DNA of 64,000 nucleotides from Macrobrachium rosenbergii (GCF_040412425.1 NC_089744.1:22223501-22287500), one strand, 5' to 3'; counted from the first letter of the stretch, positions 23,909 to 36,203 are shown. The notes: generated by a model not told the origin, from the sequence alone. Translations and numbers: made by a program.

Positions 23909-24555
23909 TAAAAGTTTTCCATTTTTATTTTATCCGTCAGTTCAGAAGAGTAAAGTTTTATTTCATTTTTCAGTCAAATTTATCAAGAGAATATAGACTA
24001 ATTTTTCAATCAAATTTATCATGAGAATGTTAACTTTCATTTTTCAGTCAGATTTATCAAGAGACTATTAACATTCATTTTTCAGTCAAATTTATCAAGA
24101 GAATATTAACTTTCATTTTTCAGTCAAATTTATCAAGAGAATATAACTTTCATTTTTCAGTCAAATGTATCAAGAGAATATCAACTTTAATTTTCAATCA
24201 AATTTATCAAGAGAATATGAACTTTAATTTTTCAATCAGAAGTTTTCCATTTTTATTTCATCCGTCAGTTCATAAGAGTTAAAGTATCAAGAGAACATTA
24301 ACTTTCATTTTTACGTCAAATTTATCAAGAGAATATTAACTTTCGTTTTTCAGTCAAATTTATCAAGAGAATATAACTTTCATTTTTCAGTCAAATTTAT
24401 CAAGAGAAAATCAACTTTAATTTTCAGTCAAATATATCAAGAGAATATTAACTTTCATTTTTCAGTCATTGAAAATAATGTAACTTTCATTTTCAATCAG
24501 ATTTATCAAGAGGATATTAACTTTCATTTTTCAGTCAGCTTGGAAATATATATTA
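23909..24555. repeat. ~37 bp minisatellite in two higher-order blocks
   Basis: The basic unit is TCATTTTTCAGTCAAATTTA + TCAAGAGAATATTAACTT. A distinct ~45 bp header (AGTTTTCCATTTTTATTT, then CCGTCAGTTCA-AAGAG) occurs at 23910 and again at 24240. The array is therefore two ~330 bp blocks of header plus about eight units. Confidence 0.9.
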
Positions 24556-24763
24556 ACTTCTGAATAGGATTGTTGACTTTTATTTCTCTTGCCTCCCGTC
24601 GTTTCATTTTCCAATAGAGCGGGCTCTATCTGTGAGAGCGAAGAAGTGAAGTTGAGTCACATTATAATTATTGTAGTGTTGGCTTAAAGCGATTAACATC
24701 GGTTGGGGGAGCGCGGAATGGATTGATTATTCTCTTGAAGGGGTTTCAAATAATAACGTTGTG

Positions 24764-24768
<5 letters not shown>
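24556..24768. other. no recognisable gene
   Basis: Unique-looking sequence between two repeat arrays. Confidence 0.4.
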
Positions 24769-24825
<57 letters not shown>

Positions 24826-24856
24826 TTCCTTTATCAATCCTCTCCAAGCACAAAGT

Positions 24857-24887
<31 letters not shown>

Positions 24888-25072
24888 TATTTTTTATCAA
24901 TCCTCACAGAACGTTCAGTGAGAGAGAGAGAGGGATAGAGAGAGAGACAGAGATTCCTTTATCATTCCTCTCCAAGCACACCCTGCAATGAGAGAGAGAG
25001 AGAGAGAGAGAGATATTCCCTTTATCATCTCCAAGCACAACCTGCAAAGAGAGAGAGAGAGAGAGAGAGAGA
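24769..25072. repeat. compound (GA)n array, spacer family shared with 53.7 and 55.2 kb
   Basis: GA tracts alternate with ~30-45 bp spacers containing ATTCCTTTATCAATCCTCTC + CAAGCACA. The reverse complement of this spacer recurs at 53.65-53.89 kb and 55.2-55.36 kb. Confidence 0.9.
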
Positions 25073-25530
25073 TACATAATTTATATCATAAAGTCAAACG
25101 CACATAGCCGCGTCCTGCTACAAAGTATACTTGTAATGAAAATAATTCCGAAAAGCTAAAAAATAATAAATATTGTTTTGAATAAATTACTTATAAAACA
25201 TTTTGAAATAATAAAATAATGAGACATATAAAGCAGTAAAATTATGTATTTACCACATGAAATACTTTAAGCATGATAGTGAAGAGGCGAACGACATATA
25301 GCGCTTGTATGCAATGTAAAGTGTATAGGATTAGTAAATGACATTTGTTGTGTACATGATAGAAGGGGATTTGACCTTTTAACACAAACTGAATATGTGG
25401 TCTGTATAGTTTTATGAAAAAAGTGGTCCATATTGCTAGACAAGCAAAACCCTTTTCCCAGCAGTATCTGAGTCATCTAAACTCACCCTAAATTTCCTAT
25501 ATGTTAGCGTTACCATAAGTGCAAGGCATG

Positions 25531-25531
<1 letters not shown>
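25073..25531. other. no recognisable gene
   Basis: AT-rich unique sequence. The 69-codon minus frame at 25267-25476 has no motif. Confidence 0.45.

Positions 25532-25598
<67 letters not shown>
25532..25598. repeat. (GA)n microsatellite
   Basis: Pure GA tract. Confidence 0.95.
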
Positions 25599-25599
<1 letters not shown>

Positions 25600-25954
25600 A
25601 CTTGGAACTAACATCGAGTCTCGTATGGAACTGGAAATGAATTAATGGAAACTTTAGGTATGGCTACGCTATGCTAACATCGGCTATCATGATGTTTTTG
25701 ATTTATGATGACAGAATAAGAAAAATAAAATTATTTCAGCCAGGTCGTGAGACGTAGTGAAAAGAAGGTTTTTTTTATTTAAAAAATAAAAAAAAAAGTC
25801 ACGTGAATGCAAATGAAATAAGATTGCACTTGAAATACTGTATATTGAAGTGGCCCCCTACGTGCCTGATGACCCATTACGTCTCGTGATTGTCATGCTA
25901 CCCAATTTTTGGTCTTTGAGTACTGTCCTGATAAGATTTATATATTTGCAGTGT
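25599..25954. other. no recognisable gene
   Basis: Unique-looking with an A-rich run near 25780-25797. Confidence 0.45.
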
Positions 25955-26235
25955 CCCGCAGGGGGTTAGTGCCGTCAGTGCACCCCATGCGGTGCACTGT
26001 AGGCATTAAGTAAGGTTCTTTGTAGCGTTCTTTCTGTATCTCCGTTCGTAATCTGTCTTCCGGCTTACTTTCCACCTTCTGAGAATTGTTTCATAGTGCA
26101 ACTGCTTTGAGGTTTTCCTCCTGTTACACCATTCGAACTTTCTGTCAATTTCCGTTTCAGCGCTGAATGACCTCATAGGTCCCAGCGCTTGGACTTTGGC
26201 CCAAGTTCTATATTATATTGTATTCTATTCTATAT
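25955..26235 (+). mobile_element. DR1 copy 6
   Basis: TTAGTGCCGTCAGTGCACCC, GTGCACTGTAGGCATTAAGT, CCTCCTGTTACACCATTCGA and TGACCTCATAGGTCCCAGCG, ending in a TATATTGTATTCTATTCTA tail. A possible ~12 bp target duplication (TATTTGCAGTG / TATTCCAGTG) flanks it. An internal deletion removes the CCCTAGCTGCAACCCC block. Confidence 0.87.
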
Positions 26236-26552
26236 TCCAGTGGTAGAAGTTTATCATATTCATATTTCTGAGGGTTGACTAGTTGCTAGTGGAGGCTAAT
26301 GACGAGCGAACTTACTGAGAAGTGTTTTATTACGGGTCTTTATCATGCTTCAAGGCAAGTTTAGAAGAATATTAAAAGGGAGTGCTGTTAATTATTCCCT
26401 GTAGGATTGATTAAAATGGTTGAATATCGGTAGAGATTATTATTTATGCTCAACAGAATCACTATTGATATTCCTTTAGAAAAGGAGGAGTTTTATTTTT
26501 AGACCTCCAAAAATAATGATTAGGCTAATTCGAATTTTTGGTACGTTACTCA

Positions 26553-26557
<5 letters not shown>
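26236..26557. other. no recognisable gene
   Basis: Unique-looking AT-rich sequence. Confidence 0.45.
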
Positions 26558-26630
<73 letters not shown>

Positions 26631-26710
26631 GTACTGTACACAGGTAGGAGAGAAATTAAAAATAATTTTTGTTCATATATCAGTTTTTAGTCGAAGGTTT
26701 ATTAAAATTG

Positions 26711-26793
<83 letters not shown>

Positions 26794-26880
26794 TATACAG
26801 GAAGAAGAAGAAATAGAAATTTAAAATTGTATTTATATATGTTGGAACGCAGACTGGTGTTATTTAAGAGGTTTCAATAA
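26558..26880. repeat. compound (CT)n array with duplicated spacer
   Basis: CT tracts 26558-26627 and 26715-26789 are each followed by a related spacer: CATTGTACTGTACACAGGTA / CATTATATACAGGAAGAAG, then GAAATxxAAA, a CATATAT and a TTTA-AAxxT box. Confidence 0.8.
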
Positions 26881-26887
26881 GATAGTA

Positions 26888-26890
26888 TTA

Positions 26891-26955
<65 letters not shown>
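26888..26955. repeat. (ATT)n microsatellite
   Basis: About 22 ATT triplets. Confidence 0.95.
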
Positions 26956-26957
<2 letters not shown>

Positions 26958-27389
26958 CCCTGTCCAAATCATTCCGCCACTTCCTCCAGAAAGCCGGAAG
27001 AATTGTCCGCGGACTTTGAATAATGCGTATTGCGTCTCAAGGTGTAACAGGAGATTCGAGTAACTGATTGATCTGCATCCGTATCTGGCAGTGCCTGCGG
27101 TGTCGCATGGTGATTTTAACTGCGGTAGAAATGCAGTGCTCGCGGATCGTACTTTCTCTGGCTCTTTTTATGTTGCTGTTGTTGTTGTTGTTTTCCTTGT
27201 TTTCTGTCTTTCACCGTGCGGATTGCGTCGGTTGGTCAAGGACAAGAAAAAAGAAATAGAAAAAAAAAGATTAAGTGCGTTATTCGCGTTTTTTTTTAAG
27301 GGGTGGGACTTCGGCGGTTGTTCATTTTTGTGTTTTTTGGTTGTGGTTGTATTGAGGTGATATTTCCTTCTTCGCAGTACTTACAAACT
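26956..27389. other. no recognisable gene
   Basis: Overlapping 63-89 codon plus frames are hydrophobic through a GTT run near 27170-27192 but show no recognisable protein. Confidence 0.45.
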
Positions 27390-27965
27390 CATTTTCTTTT
27401 TGTATATTTCGGTTAGGTTTGTGTTGGGCTAATTGCTGTAGATATTTTCTTCCGCATTATACAAACTATTTTGTATAGTTAGGTTAGGATTGTATTCATT
27501 GCTGGTGATATTTTCTTCCTCATTGTAAACGCATACTTATTCTTTTTGTATATTTCGGTTAGATTTGTGTTAATTGCTGGGGATATTTTCTTCCTCATTA
27601 TCCACACATTATTTTGTATATATTTAGTTTAGGATTGTATCAATTGCTAGTGATATTTTCTTCCTCATTGGAAGCACATACATACTCGTTCTTTATGTAT
27701 AATTCGGTTGGAATTGTTTTCAATTGTTGTTGATGTTTCCGTCTTCAGTGTAAATACATTCTGTATATTTCGGTTGGAATTATTTTAATTGATGTTGATG
27801 TTTTCGTTTTCATTGTAAATACATTTTGTATATTTCAGTTGGAATTATATTAATTGCTCTTGATATTTTTGTCTTTATCATTCATACATACTTATTCTAT
27901 TTGTGTATCTTGGTTAGAATTGCATAAGATTTTGTCGATATCTTCATCTTCAGTGTACATACGTA
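27390..27965. repeat. diverged ~72 bp tandem repeat, about eight units
   Basis: The unit core is TTGTATATTTCGGTTAGxxTT, then GT-T-AATTGCTG-TGATATTTTC, then TTCCTCATTGTAAACACATA. Units start near 27393, 27470, 27540, 27611, 27690, 27760, 27825 and 27893. Confidence 0.85.
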
Positions 27966-28207
27966 CGCACTGTAGTTGTGAAAGTTCCGTATATTAGTGT
28001 GGAGACAGTATTGGCTATAACACGCTCACTTATCTTTAGTTACGGTGGACGTTTTTCCGCTGAGTGTTTTTCCTTCAATCTTCAGAAAGTCCTTTGCGGA
28101 TCAGGTTGAAAATTCCTTGATCTACTTCACCATGACTTTGACCTACCTCAGTCGACTAACTTCCATGGGTTTTCTTTTCCCGATGAGACAAGCTCGATAA
28201 CATTGAT

Positions 28208-28208
<1 letters not shown>

Positions 28209-28261
<53 letters not shown>

Positions 28262-28267
28262 AATAAT
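28209..28267. repeat. (AAT)n microsatellite with GAT interruptions
   Basis: AAT run ending with AATGATAATGATAATAATAAT. Confidence 0.93.
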
Positions 28268-28478
28268 AGCTTAAGTAACACGATTAAATTATGCAGTAGT
28301 AGCGATAATGTATTAGGTAATAGTGAGCTAAATTCAGCTAACGCCCGCAAATCGGTCACATTGCTGAGAACAGAACTATTTTGGGTTTTCCCCTGCGTCC
28401 CCTCATTTGGAATGCCAGTTGGTCGGTTCGGAATAGCAGGAGTCATTCCTTACAAGCCACATTGATTGCCCATAGACT

Positions 28479-28480
<2 letters not shown>

Positions 28481-28558
<78 letters not shown>
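28481..28558. repeat. (GA)n microsatellite
   Basis: Pure GA tract of about 39 repeats. Confidence 0.95.
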
Positions 28559-28562
<4 letters not shown>

Positions 28563-28799
28563 TTATTTTGGAAAGTTTTTCCTCTGTCTAAATGTATTTT
28601 TTTTTCAAACATTAAGCCATGAATAGGGTATTAACACCAGCCTCAGTGTACTGTAAAAATAATACTGTATGGGTCTGAAAGTTATTATTTGTGCCTTTGT
28701 ATTATATTTAAAAGTATAAAACGCCATATGTACTATTCTTGAGAAACTATCATACACTTATGCATATATGAATGTATACTTGCGTACAGATATATACAG

Positions 28800-28897
<98 letters not shown>

Positions 28898-28925
28898 TAC
28901 GTATATAATGTGTATATATATATAT
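28800..28925. repeat. (TA)n(GT)n complex
   Basis: TA 28806-28846, then GT 28846-28894, then short TA near 28914-28924. Confidence 0.95.
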
Positions 28926-29199
28926 GTAGGCTATATGAAGAACTATTAGTTTATGAACTTTTTAAGACAACGCAAGGTTCAAACGTGCTTGGACAACCAT
29001 TGAAGCTTGTCTGTATACGCAGCCAAGTCAGCGTATTGATTTGGATAAGTGAAGGTGTTAAGGCATTGCTCATTCCTTTTGAATTGCTTTGCAGGCAAGA
29101 CGCAGCAAGCACGACTCCGGTTTAGCAGATCGATGATTATCTTCTGAGGCTTTTATGGATTGGTCTTGCGTCCTTCGTGACACAGTGGACACGCTAGAA
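28926..29199. other. no recognisable gene
   Basis: A non-repetitive stretch with an open plus frame up to 29125 that begins inside the microsatellite. No motif. Confidence 0.4.
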
Positions 29200-29204
29200 G
29201 GCAC

Positions 29205-29755
29205 GGTGAATTATAATGGTACCTTTATTTAATGTACTCTTCTGTCGTGGAAGGTTTTATATCCCCTCCATTGCTAGAGGATTTGGTGGATTATATTGGT
29301 ACCAATTTAATGCACTCTTCTGTCGTGGAAGGTTTTGTATCCCCTCGATTGCGAGATGATTTGGGGGATTATATGGGTACCTTTATTTAATTTAATCTTT
29401 GTGAATTGTTTTGTATCCCCTCGGTATGCTGGAAGATTTGTTGAATTATATTGGTACCTTTACCTAGTGTACTCTTCTGTCGTTGAATGTTTTGTATCCC
29501 CTCAGTTGCGATAAGATTTGGTAAATTATATTGGTACCTTTATTTAATGTACTCTTTGTGAAATGTTTTGTATCCCCTCGATTGCGAGAAGATTTGGTGG
29601 ATTATATTGGTGCCTTTATTTTTATATACTCTCTTGGGGAATGTCTTGTATCCCCTCGATTGCTGGAAGATTTGGTTAATTATATTGGTACATTGTATTT
29701 AACGTATTCCATCTTTCGGAATGTTACGTATCCTCATAATTCCATAAAATTGTAT
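29205..29755. repeat. ~78 bp tandem repeat, seven units
   Basis: The unit contains ATTATATTGGTACCTTTATT, AATGTACTCTTCTGTCGT, GAATGTTTTGTATCCCCTCG, then ATTGC-GAAGATTTGGTG. Starts are near 29211, 29291, 29369, 29445, 29525, 29602 and 29680; the last is diverged. Confidence 0.93.
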
Positions 29756-30162
29756 TTCAGTGGTTTAGGTAGTAGGCACATTTAGCAGTAATTACAACAG
29801 TTGACTTAGCTAGGTCGTAAGTAGGCTATAGACACTGTCATTATACAGTGCTTACACTGTTTTAGTTTCGTGTAAGCAGTGAAATACTGTAAGCAGTTAT
29901 ACGCAGTTTATCCAGATCTTACAGAAAAGTTTTAACAGAATTAGACCTTATGGTTACACCAGTTCTTAGTTTTGAGACAAAGGTGGGATGAGTCTGTGCT
30001 CTCTCTCTCTCTCTCTATCTTTCCCCAGTGCTTTATAGGATATATAATTTAAGTAATATTCGGGATATTTTCCTCCCGAATATATTAACCATCAGGGAAC
30101 ATCGGAGTCACTAAATTTCTTTTTTCCTTTTGCCGTATTTTTTCCTCATGGAAAATGGGCCA

Positions 30163-30167
<5 letters not shown>
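29756..30167. other. no recognisable gene
   Basis: Short internal repeats around GTAAGCAGT (29870-29900) and a short CT run at 29999-30016. Confidence 0.45.

Positions 30168-30241
<74 letters not shown>
30168..30241. repeat. (GA)n microsatellite
   Basis: Pure GA tract of about 37 repeats. Confidence 0.95.
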
Positions 30242-30246
<5 letters not shown>

Positions 30247-31252
30247 CTTATAAAACGATCCGTATTTCGGGAAAGGAATCCAAATTTAGGATATTTCTTG
30301 GGGGAAAATTATGGCAGCGTGATTTATGTAAATGACTACTAATGGAGTCGTCACATGTCAGGGCGAATGGGGTTGAGGAACTGGGGACCCAAACCCCCTC
30401 CCCCCACCCTCCCCCTTCCCCCTCCCCTGCCCCCTCCCCTGCCCCTTCCCATCCCCAGTAACTCGTTCCTTGAGGAAGAAGAGGAGGTGGGTGGGTGGCT
30501 GAGATCGTCATCCAGACCCGTTCTGTCACTTTGTTCGTGAAATTGTGTATCTGTATGAAGTCGTATTTGTTTTTAAATTCTTTTAAAACATTTTAAAGTG
30601 TCTTTAAAGAATTTGAAAGGCTGTGGTCGTAGGCTTTAATATAATAATAATAGTAATAATAATAGATTTTATTTCAGCTCAAGACCGTATACATGGAATA
30701 TACAAAGTAGCGACAGTACCATACACAATCTAGATACCTGAGATGACATGATAAAAAATGATAAATCGGCAATATCCACACCGTTGCTGAAGAAGTAAAA
30801 AGAAATAGTATTCATAATAATTGTAGTGACAGTAATGATATTGAGAATAGTAAAAAAAATGATAACAGTTAAAGAAAAAAGCAGATTGCATACAATTAAC
30901 TTCCAGCTAGGGACGGGTCAAAAGAAGGGGGAGATTCCACTTCTCAGGGCAGGTGACAATAAGTCACCTTGCTTATCTGTCAAAATGGCTAACAGCTAAT
31001 TGACTTTGAGCGTGTATTTACCAGTCAGCTTTTAAAGTACAGATAATGTTTGTTTTGTGCTTTTTTTTTATAATCGAATTCTTTAAACAAGAAACGTTAT
31101 ATGAGGAGATGAGGTGCTTTGGGAGGGTTAAAATGAAAACTATTTAAAGTCCTTTTCGGCATTTCGATGCATTCATTAAATCATATTGTAGTATCTTGTC
31201 TAGGGTCATAAGGTTCCATGTCAATAAAAGTAAAGATCTTTTAAGGATTAGG

Positions 31253-31254
<2 letters not shown>
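30242..31254. other. no recognisable gene; C-rich stretch and degenerate AAT
   Basis: A C-rich pyrimidine stretch at 30390-30455 accounts for the proline-rich frame. A degenerate AAT run is at 30640-30665. Otherwise unique-looking. Confidence 0.5.
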
Positions 31255-31349
<95 letters not shown>

Positions 31350-31425
31350 CGTACGTGTAAGTACATACATAAATACACACAGATACAGACGTACACATAC
31401 ACACAAACATAAAATACACACACGC
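31255..31425. repeat. (TA)n then CA/CATA/CG tract
   Basis: TA 31255-31335, followed by degenerate ACATA repeats and an ACACGCGCGCAC stretch (about 31415-31431). Confidence 0.93.
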
Positions 31426-31689
31426 GCGCACATACACAATACATACGATACGTTTTCTTTTGTGCAACCTAATGAATTGCTCAAGAAAAAGGAAGGAAGG
31501 GAAACGGTGAGGAAAGGAGAACGAAGAAAGGTAGAAGAAAGGAAGTGAGGAAAGGAGAACGAAGAAAGGATGCGAGAGGAGGACTTTGTGCGAGATAATG
31601 AGGGGATCTGCTGGTCCTCCGCCCGAAATCCTCTAGTCTCTCGATCCCACTCTCAAGTTGGGCTTAGGGCTGGGATTATTAGTACTTAC

Positions 31690-32070
31690 TACAGTCGCTC
31701 CTTCCTTCCTTCCTTCCTTCTTTCCTTCCTTTTCTTTCTTTCTTTCTCTTTTTCTTTCCTTCCTTCCTTCCTTCCTTCCTTCCTTCCTTCCTTCCCTCCT
31801 CTTTTCTTTGTTTCTTCCGTCCTTTTCCTTTTTTCCTTCTTTTCTTTCTCTGTTTCTAACATCCTTTTCCTTTCCTTCCTTCCTTCCTTCCTTCCTTTTG
31901 TTTCTTACCTTCTTTCTTCCTTCCATTATTTCTTTCTTCCTTCCATTATTTCTTTGTTCCTTCCATTATTTCTTCCTTCCTTGCTTTCTTTCTTCCTTTC
32001 ATTCTTTTCCTTTCTTCCTTCCATTCTTTTTCTTTTTCCTTCTTTCTTCCTGTCTTCATTCCGTTGCCTT
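31690..32070. repeat. (CCTT)n polypyrimidine tract, ~380 bp
   Basis: The plus strand is almost entirely C/T, built on CCTT/CTTT tetranucleotides with longer sub-repeats (TTCCATTATTTCTTxxTTCC three times, 31919-31977). The Phe/Leu/Pro/Ser frames on the plus strand and Lys/Glu/Gly/Arg frames on the minus strand are artefacts. Confidence 0.93.
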
Positions 32071-32178
32071 TCGAAGTGATGACGCCCAAATATAATTTCC
32101 TTTCGGTTCTCCTCAAACCTACAAAGTTTTTTTTTTTTTTTTTTAATCAAAAGTCATGCAAATGCAAGATAACATGAC

Positions 32179-32300
32179 TGTGTGGGTCAGTTGATAACGT
32201 CCCTGCCTTTCAGTTGCGAGACCTGGGTTCGATCCCGATGTGAGTCAAATTCCTGACACGACTAATCCACTGCTTGGGCTACTGTATATCATGGCGATGT
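32179..32300 (+). mobile_element. tRNA-derived SINE head
   Basis: The A-box-like TGGGTCAGTTGATAACG (from about 32183) lies ~40 bp before the B-box-like GGGTTCGATCCC (32225-32236). Spacing fits a Pol III internal promoter. The ends do not pair as an acceptor stem, so it is called a SINE head, not a functional tRNA. The 3' body is not defined. Confidence 0.7.
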
Positions 32301-32389
32301 GATTGATATTAACTTTATTCGCTGCTTCTTGGGATTCTTTTACTATGGAATTATAATCCTCCCAATCTAAATCACGTTTGTAATTATTT

Positions 32390-32685
32390 AAACCTGCGCA
32401 GGCCGACTGTGCAGGCAAAACTGAACCCACTAACGTTCAGTTATATCTGCGCAGTTATGCTTGTGCAGGCCAAACTGAACCCATTAACATTCAGTTACGG
32501 TATATCTGCGCAGTTATGATTGTGCAGGCAAAACTGAACCCACTAACGTTGTTATATCTGAGCAGTTATGCCTGTGCAGGCAAAACTGAACGTTAGTGGG
32601 TTCAGTTTTGCCTGCACAGGCCGACTGTGCAGGCATAACTGCACAGGTATAACTGAACATTAGTGGCAACCTTTAGTAATTGTCA
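32390..32685. repeat. palindrome-rich ~65 bp tandem repeat
   Basis: Units contain AACTGAACCCACTAACGTTC, AGTTATATCTGCGCAGTTAT and TTGTGCAGGC. Direct units occur from 32418 to 32580. From about 32580 the same motifs appear in inverted order (GAACGTTAGTGGGTTCAGTT, TTGCCTGCACAGG), so the right part can pair with the left part. Confidence 0.85.
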
Positions 32686-32974
32686 CACGGCGCAGTGACG
32701 CTTGTATATTTTGTGTTATTACCCATAATCTTTTTATTTTTCAACCCTCTTATTTCTTGAATTACTATAAATCTTGAGAAATTCTTTTCATTTCACTTTT
32801 TTGATATTTGGTGTATTGATGTATTCATTTCTGTCTTGGCTGTCATATTCGCTGTTGCTTTCAGTTTTAATCAGTTGTCGATTACTTCAATTTTCTTTTG
32901 GGTGGTCGACTGAAATCATTGTGTTGCCTTATATCGAGAAGCGATTGAGAATATATTGAAATCTTGATTGTGTT

Positions 32975-33190
32975 TTCCCCGTGCCATTGGGAATGCTCGG
33001 GTGGATTATATAACCCATTGCCTTTTAAGAGAGCATGAACATATTTTTGGAATATAAGGGCCTTGGGAATTGCATTCCAAAGTAGGCGTTGCTGTATATA
33101 ACTCGTTGCCTTTTAAGAGAGCAGGAACGATTTCATTAGAATATAAGGACTTGGGGAATTAAATCCCAAAGCACTGGCGTTAGGTTCCAA
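32975..33190. repeat. two-copy ~90 bp tandem duplication
   Basis: Copies share TTGCCTTTTAAGAGAGCA, GAATATAAGG, TTGGGAATT and CCAAAG; they begin near 33013 and 33096. Confidence 0.8.
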
Positions 33191-33238
33191 AGTGGATCAA
33201 AGTCCTAGAATTAACCTTTTATTTTATTGGTGTAAACT

Positions 33239-33641
33239 GAAGAAGAAGAAGAAGAAGAAGGTGAGGAGGAGGAGAAGAAGATGAGGAGGAGGAGAAGAAG
33301 ATGAGGAGGAGGAGAAGAAGAAGATAAGGAGAAGAAAAAGATAAGGAGAAGAAGAAGAGGAGGAGGAGAAGAAGAAGAAGAGGAGGAGAAGAGGAGAAGA
33401 AGAGGAGAAAAAGAAGAAGAGGAGAAGCAGAAGAAGAGGAGGAGGAGGAGAAGAAGAAGAAGAAGAAGAGGAGAAGGAGGAAGAGGAGAAGAAGAAGAAG
33501 AGGAGAAGGGGGAGGAGGAGAAGAAGAAGAAGAGGAGAAGGAGGAGGAGGAGAAGAAGAAGAAGAGGAGAAGGAGGAGGAGGAGAAGAAGAAGAGGAGGA
33601 GAAGGAGGAGGAGGAGAAGAAGAAGAGGAGGAGAAGAAGAA

Positions 33642-33676
<35 letters not shown>

Positions 33677-33688
33677 GGAGGAGGAGGT
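33239..33688. repeat. (GAA/GGA)n polypurine tract, ~450 bp
   Basis: The plus strand is almost pure A/G, made of GAA and GGA triplets with internal ~50 bp repeats such as GAGGAGAAGGAGGAGGAGG. It could form triplex DNA (inference). The long Leu/Phe/Ser frames on the minus strand are artefacts. Confidence 0.95.
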
Positions 33689-33999
33689 CGTCGTCGTCTT
33701 TGAGAGTGTCCAAGTGTAATGATTCCAATTCCTGCATTGAAGGCTTTTCCTGCTCTCGCTCGACCTGACCGGCTGGAATGCCTCCTCTCGGAGTTCGCTT
33801 CAACTGGAATTTGGCTTCTTCTTTCGCGAGTTTCTCTTTCACAAGAAACGTTGAAGTTGGAATTCACTTCGCACTTTTTTTTTTCTTTCATCTTTCCTTT
33901 CGCTGGATTTTGCAATATTTTCTCTCGATTTCGCGTCGGACTTGATACCTGTGCTGGGAGGAATGTTGTTAGTTTTGTAAACACACAAACTCACGCACA

Positions 34000-34176
<177 letters not shown>

Positions 34177-34277
34177 CATATATATGCAGGCTGTATACAG
34201 TTGACAGAATTCGAGAAGAACGCATTGTTGCTATAACAATTACATACGTATTTGGTGAAATGTGACCAATAGATTTT

Positions 34278-34353
34278 ATATATGTATATACATATATATA
34301 CATATATATACTGTATATATATACTATATATATATTATATATGTATGTGTATG

Positions 34354-34423
<70 letters not shown>

Positions 34424-34425
34424 CA
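34278..34425. repeat. degenerate TA/TATG then (CA)n
   Basis: TATATACA variants followed by a CA run 34361-34420. Confidence 0.93.
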
Positions 34426-34729
34426 CAACATAGTTATATAAAATGTTTCAGGATTTGGGCATTTTGAATTGTGACACCTGCATCTCGCGTTTTACCAACT
34501 TTCAGTAATTTCCTTTTCGAACGGAGCGATAGTGTGCATTCAGGTGGATATGAAAGGCTGTCACCAGCGGCAGGCAGTTTTGACGTTCATCGATGAACGC
34601 TTGCGCCGTGATTCTTTTTTTTTTTATTTATTTATTTTTTTTTTTTTTTGAGCTTTGTAGCGATTTCTCTTCGCGCTCTTGTACGTGCGTGGCGGTGTGT
34701 GTGTGTTTGTGTTGTGTTGTGTTGTTTTG

Positions 34730-35010
<281 letters not shown>

Positions 35011-35528
35011 TTTGAAGCGTGGGGCGGGAAGTTGACTTCATGGAAATTCATACACAATTCATCATTTAGTGTGAAATTTGCATCTTTTTCGGTACTATAA
35101 AGTTAATTTTTCCATTTCGCTCCGCCAAAATTCGCCATCATAGCGACGGTCTCTCTATTCTCTCTCCCCCATAAATCGTATTTAGGAGGCTACTGCGGTA
35201 TCTTACACAGCAGTCTGGCTGGGATTGATTGATTAATTAATCTGACGTCGCGTCTGGAGGGTTTATAAGTGGTGGAAGGGAATGAGCTTGATTAGGTGGT
35301 TAACGTTTCTCGTTTTTTATCCCGGCCGGGAATCCTGAATGTGGAAATGGACTTCATTCTGGTTCTAGATCGATACAAATTGTTTATAATATTTTTAGGT
35401 TATTCGGTTTTCCTAAAAATGCCTATGATAAGGGAGCCATTACCTGCCGCGTTTATTCCCATTACTATCGTTAATTAATGACAAGGTGTCCTTGAAGATG
35501 AGATTCTTGGACAAATAAGGGCACATGT
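35011..35528. other. no recognisable gene
   Basis: Unique-looking. The 60-codon frame at 35296-35478 has no motif. Confidence 0.5.
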
Positions 35529-35856
35529 CACTAAAACCCCGTTGGGGATAGTGCCTTCATTGCACCTCAAGCGGTGCACTGTAGGCAGTACTTAAGGTTC
35601 TGTGCAGCAAATCTTGGGTCCCTAGCTGCAACCCCCTTCATTCCTTTTACTGTACCTCCGTTCATTTTCTCTCTCTTCCATCTGACTTTCCACCTAATCC
35701 TAAACACTTGTTTCATAATGCATCTGCGAGGTTTTCCTCCTGTTACACCTTTCAGAACTTTTTACCGTCAATTTCCGTTTGAGCGCTGAATGACCTCATA
35801 GGTCCCAGCGCTTGGCCTTTGGCCTCAATTCTGTATTCTATTCTATGGCACTAAAA
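35529..35856 (+). mobile_element. DR1 copy 7 with 8 bp target duplication
   Basis: The element (about 35537-35848) starts CCCCGTTGGGGATAGTGCC and ends GTATTCTATTCTATGG. CACTAAAA flanks both ends (35529-35536 and 35849-35856). All DR1 landmarks are present in order. Confidence 0.9.
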
Positions 35857-35944
35857 AGTTTTGTTCTCTGAACGGCAGAGTATAATGAAAAGATTCCGAT
35901 TCTCTCTTACAATCAACATTGATATTTCAGTGATCAATAATCAG

Positions 35945-36203
35945 CTTCAATATTTCCTATTACCCTCTGTTACTCCTTTCAAATGAACGCCATACTCTTT
36001 GGAAGCTTGGATTTCAAGTAGGTGCCCCCACCCTGCCCCCCTTGTGGGCCTGTTCCATATGAATAGGGTTCATCTTCTGAGTAATAATAATAATAATAAT
36101 TTAATGTATGTGTGTATGTATAATAATAATAATAATAATAATTGAATGTATCGCTGTGTATGTAATAATAATAATAAAAATAATTGAATATCGATGTGTA
36201 TAT

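Noticed and set aside
28926..29125. Non-repetitive end of a 117-codon plus frame as an exon
   Set aside because: The frame begins inside the microsatellite, and the remaining ~65 codons show no motif.
31570..32150. Phe/Leu/Pro/Ser-rich plus frame and Lys/Glu/Gly/Arg-rich minus frame
   Set aside because: They are the (CCTT)n polypyrimidine tract read on each strand.
32179..32250. Functional tRNA gene
   Set aside because: A and B boxes are present, but the ends do not form a proper acceptor stem. It fits a SINE head better.
33211..33984. 257-codon Leu/Ser/Pro/Phe-rich minus frame
   Set aside because: Almost all of it is the (GAA/GGA)n polypurine tract.
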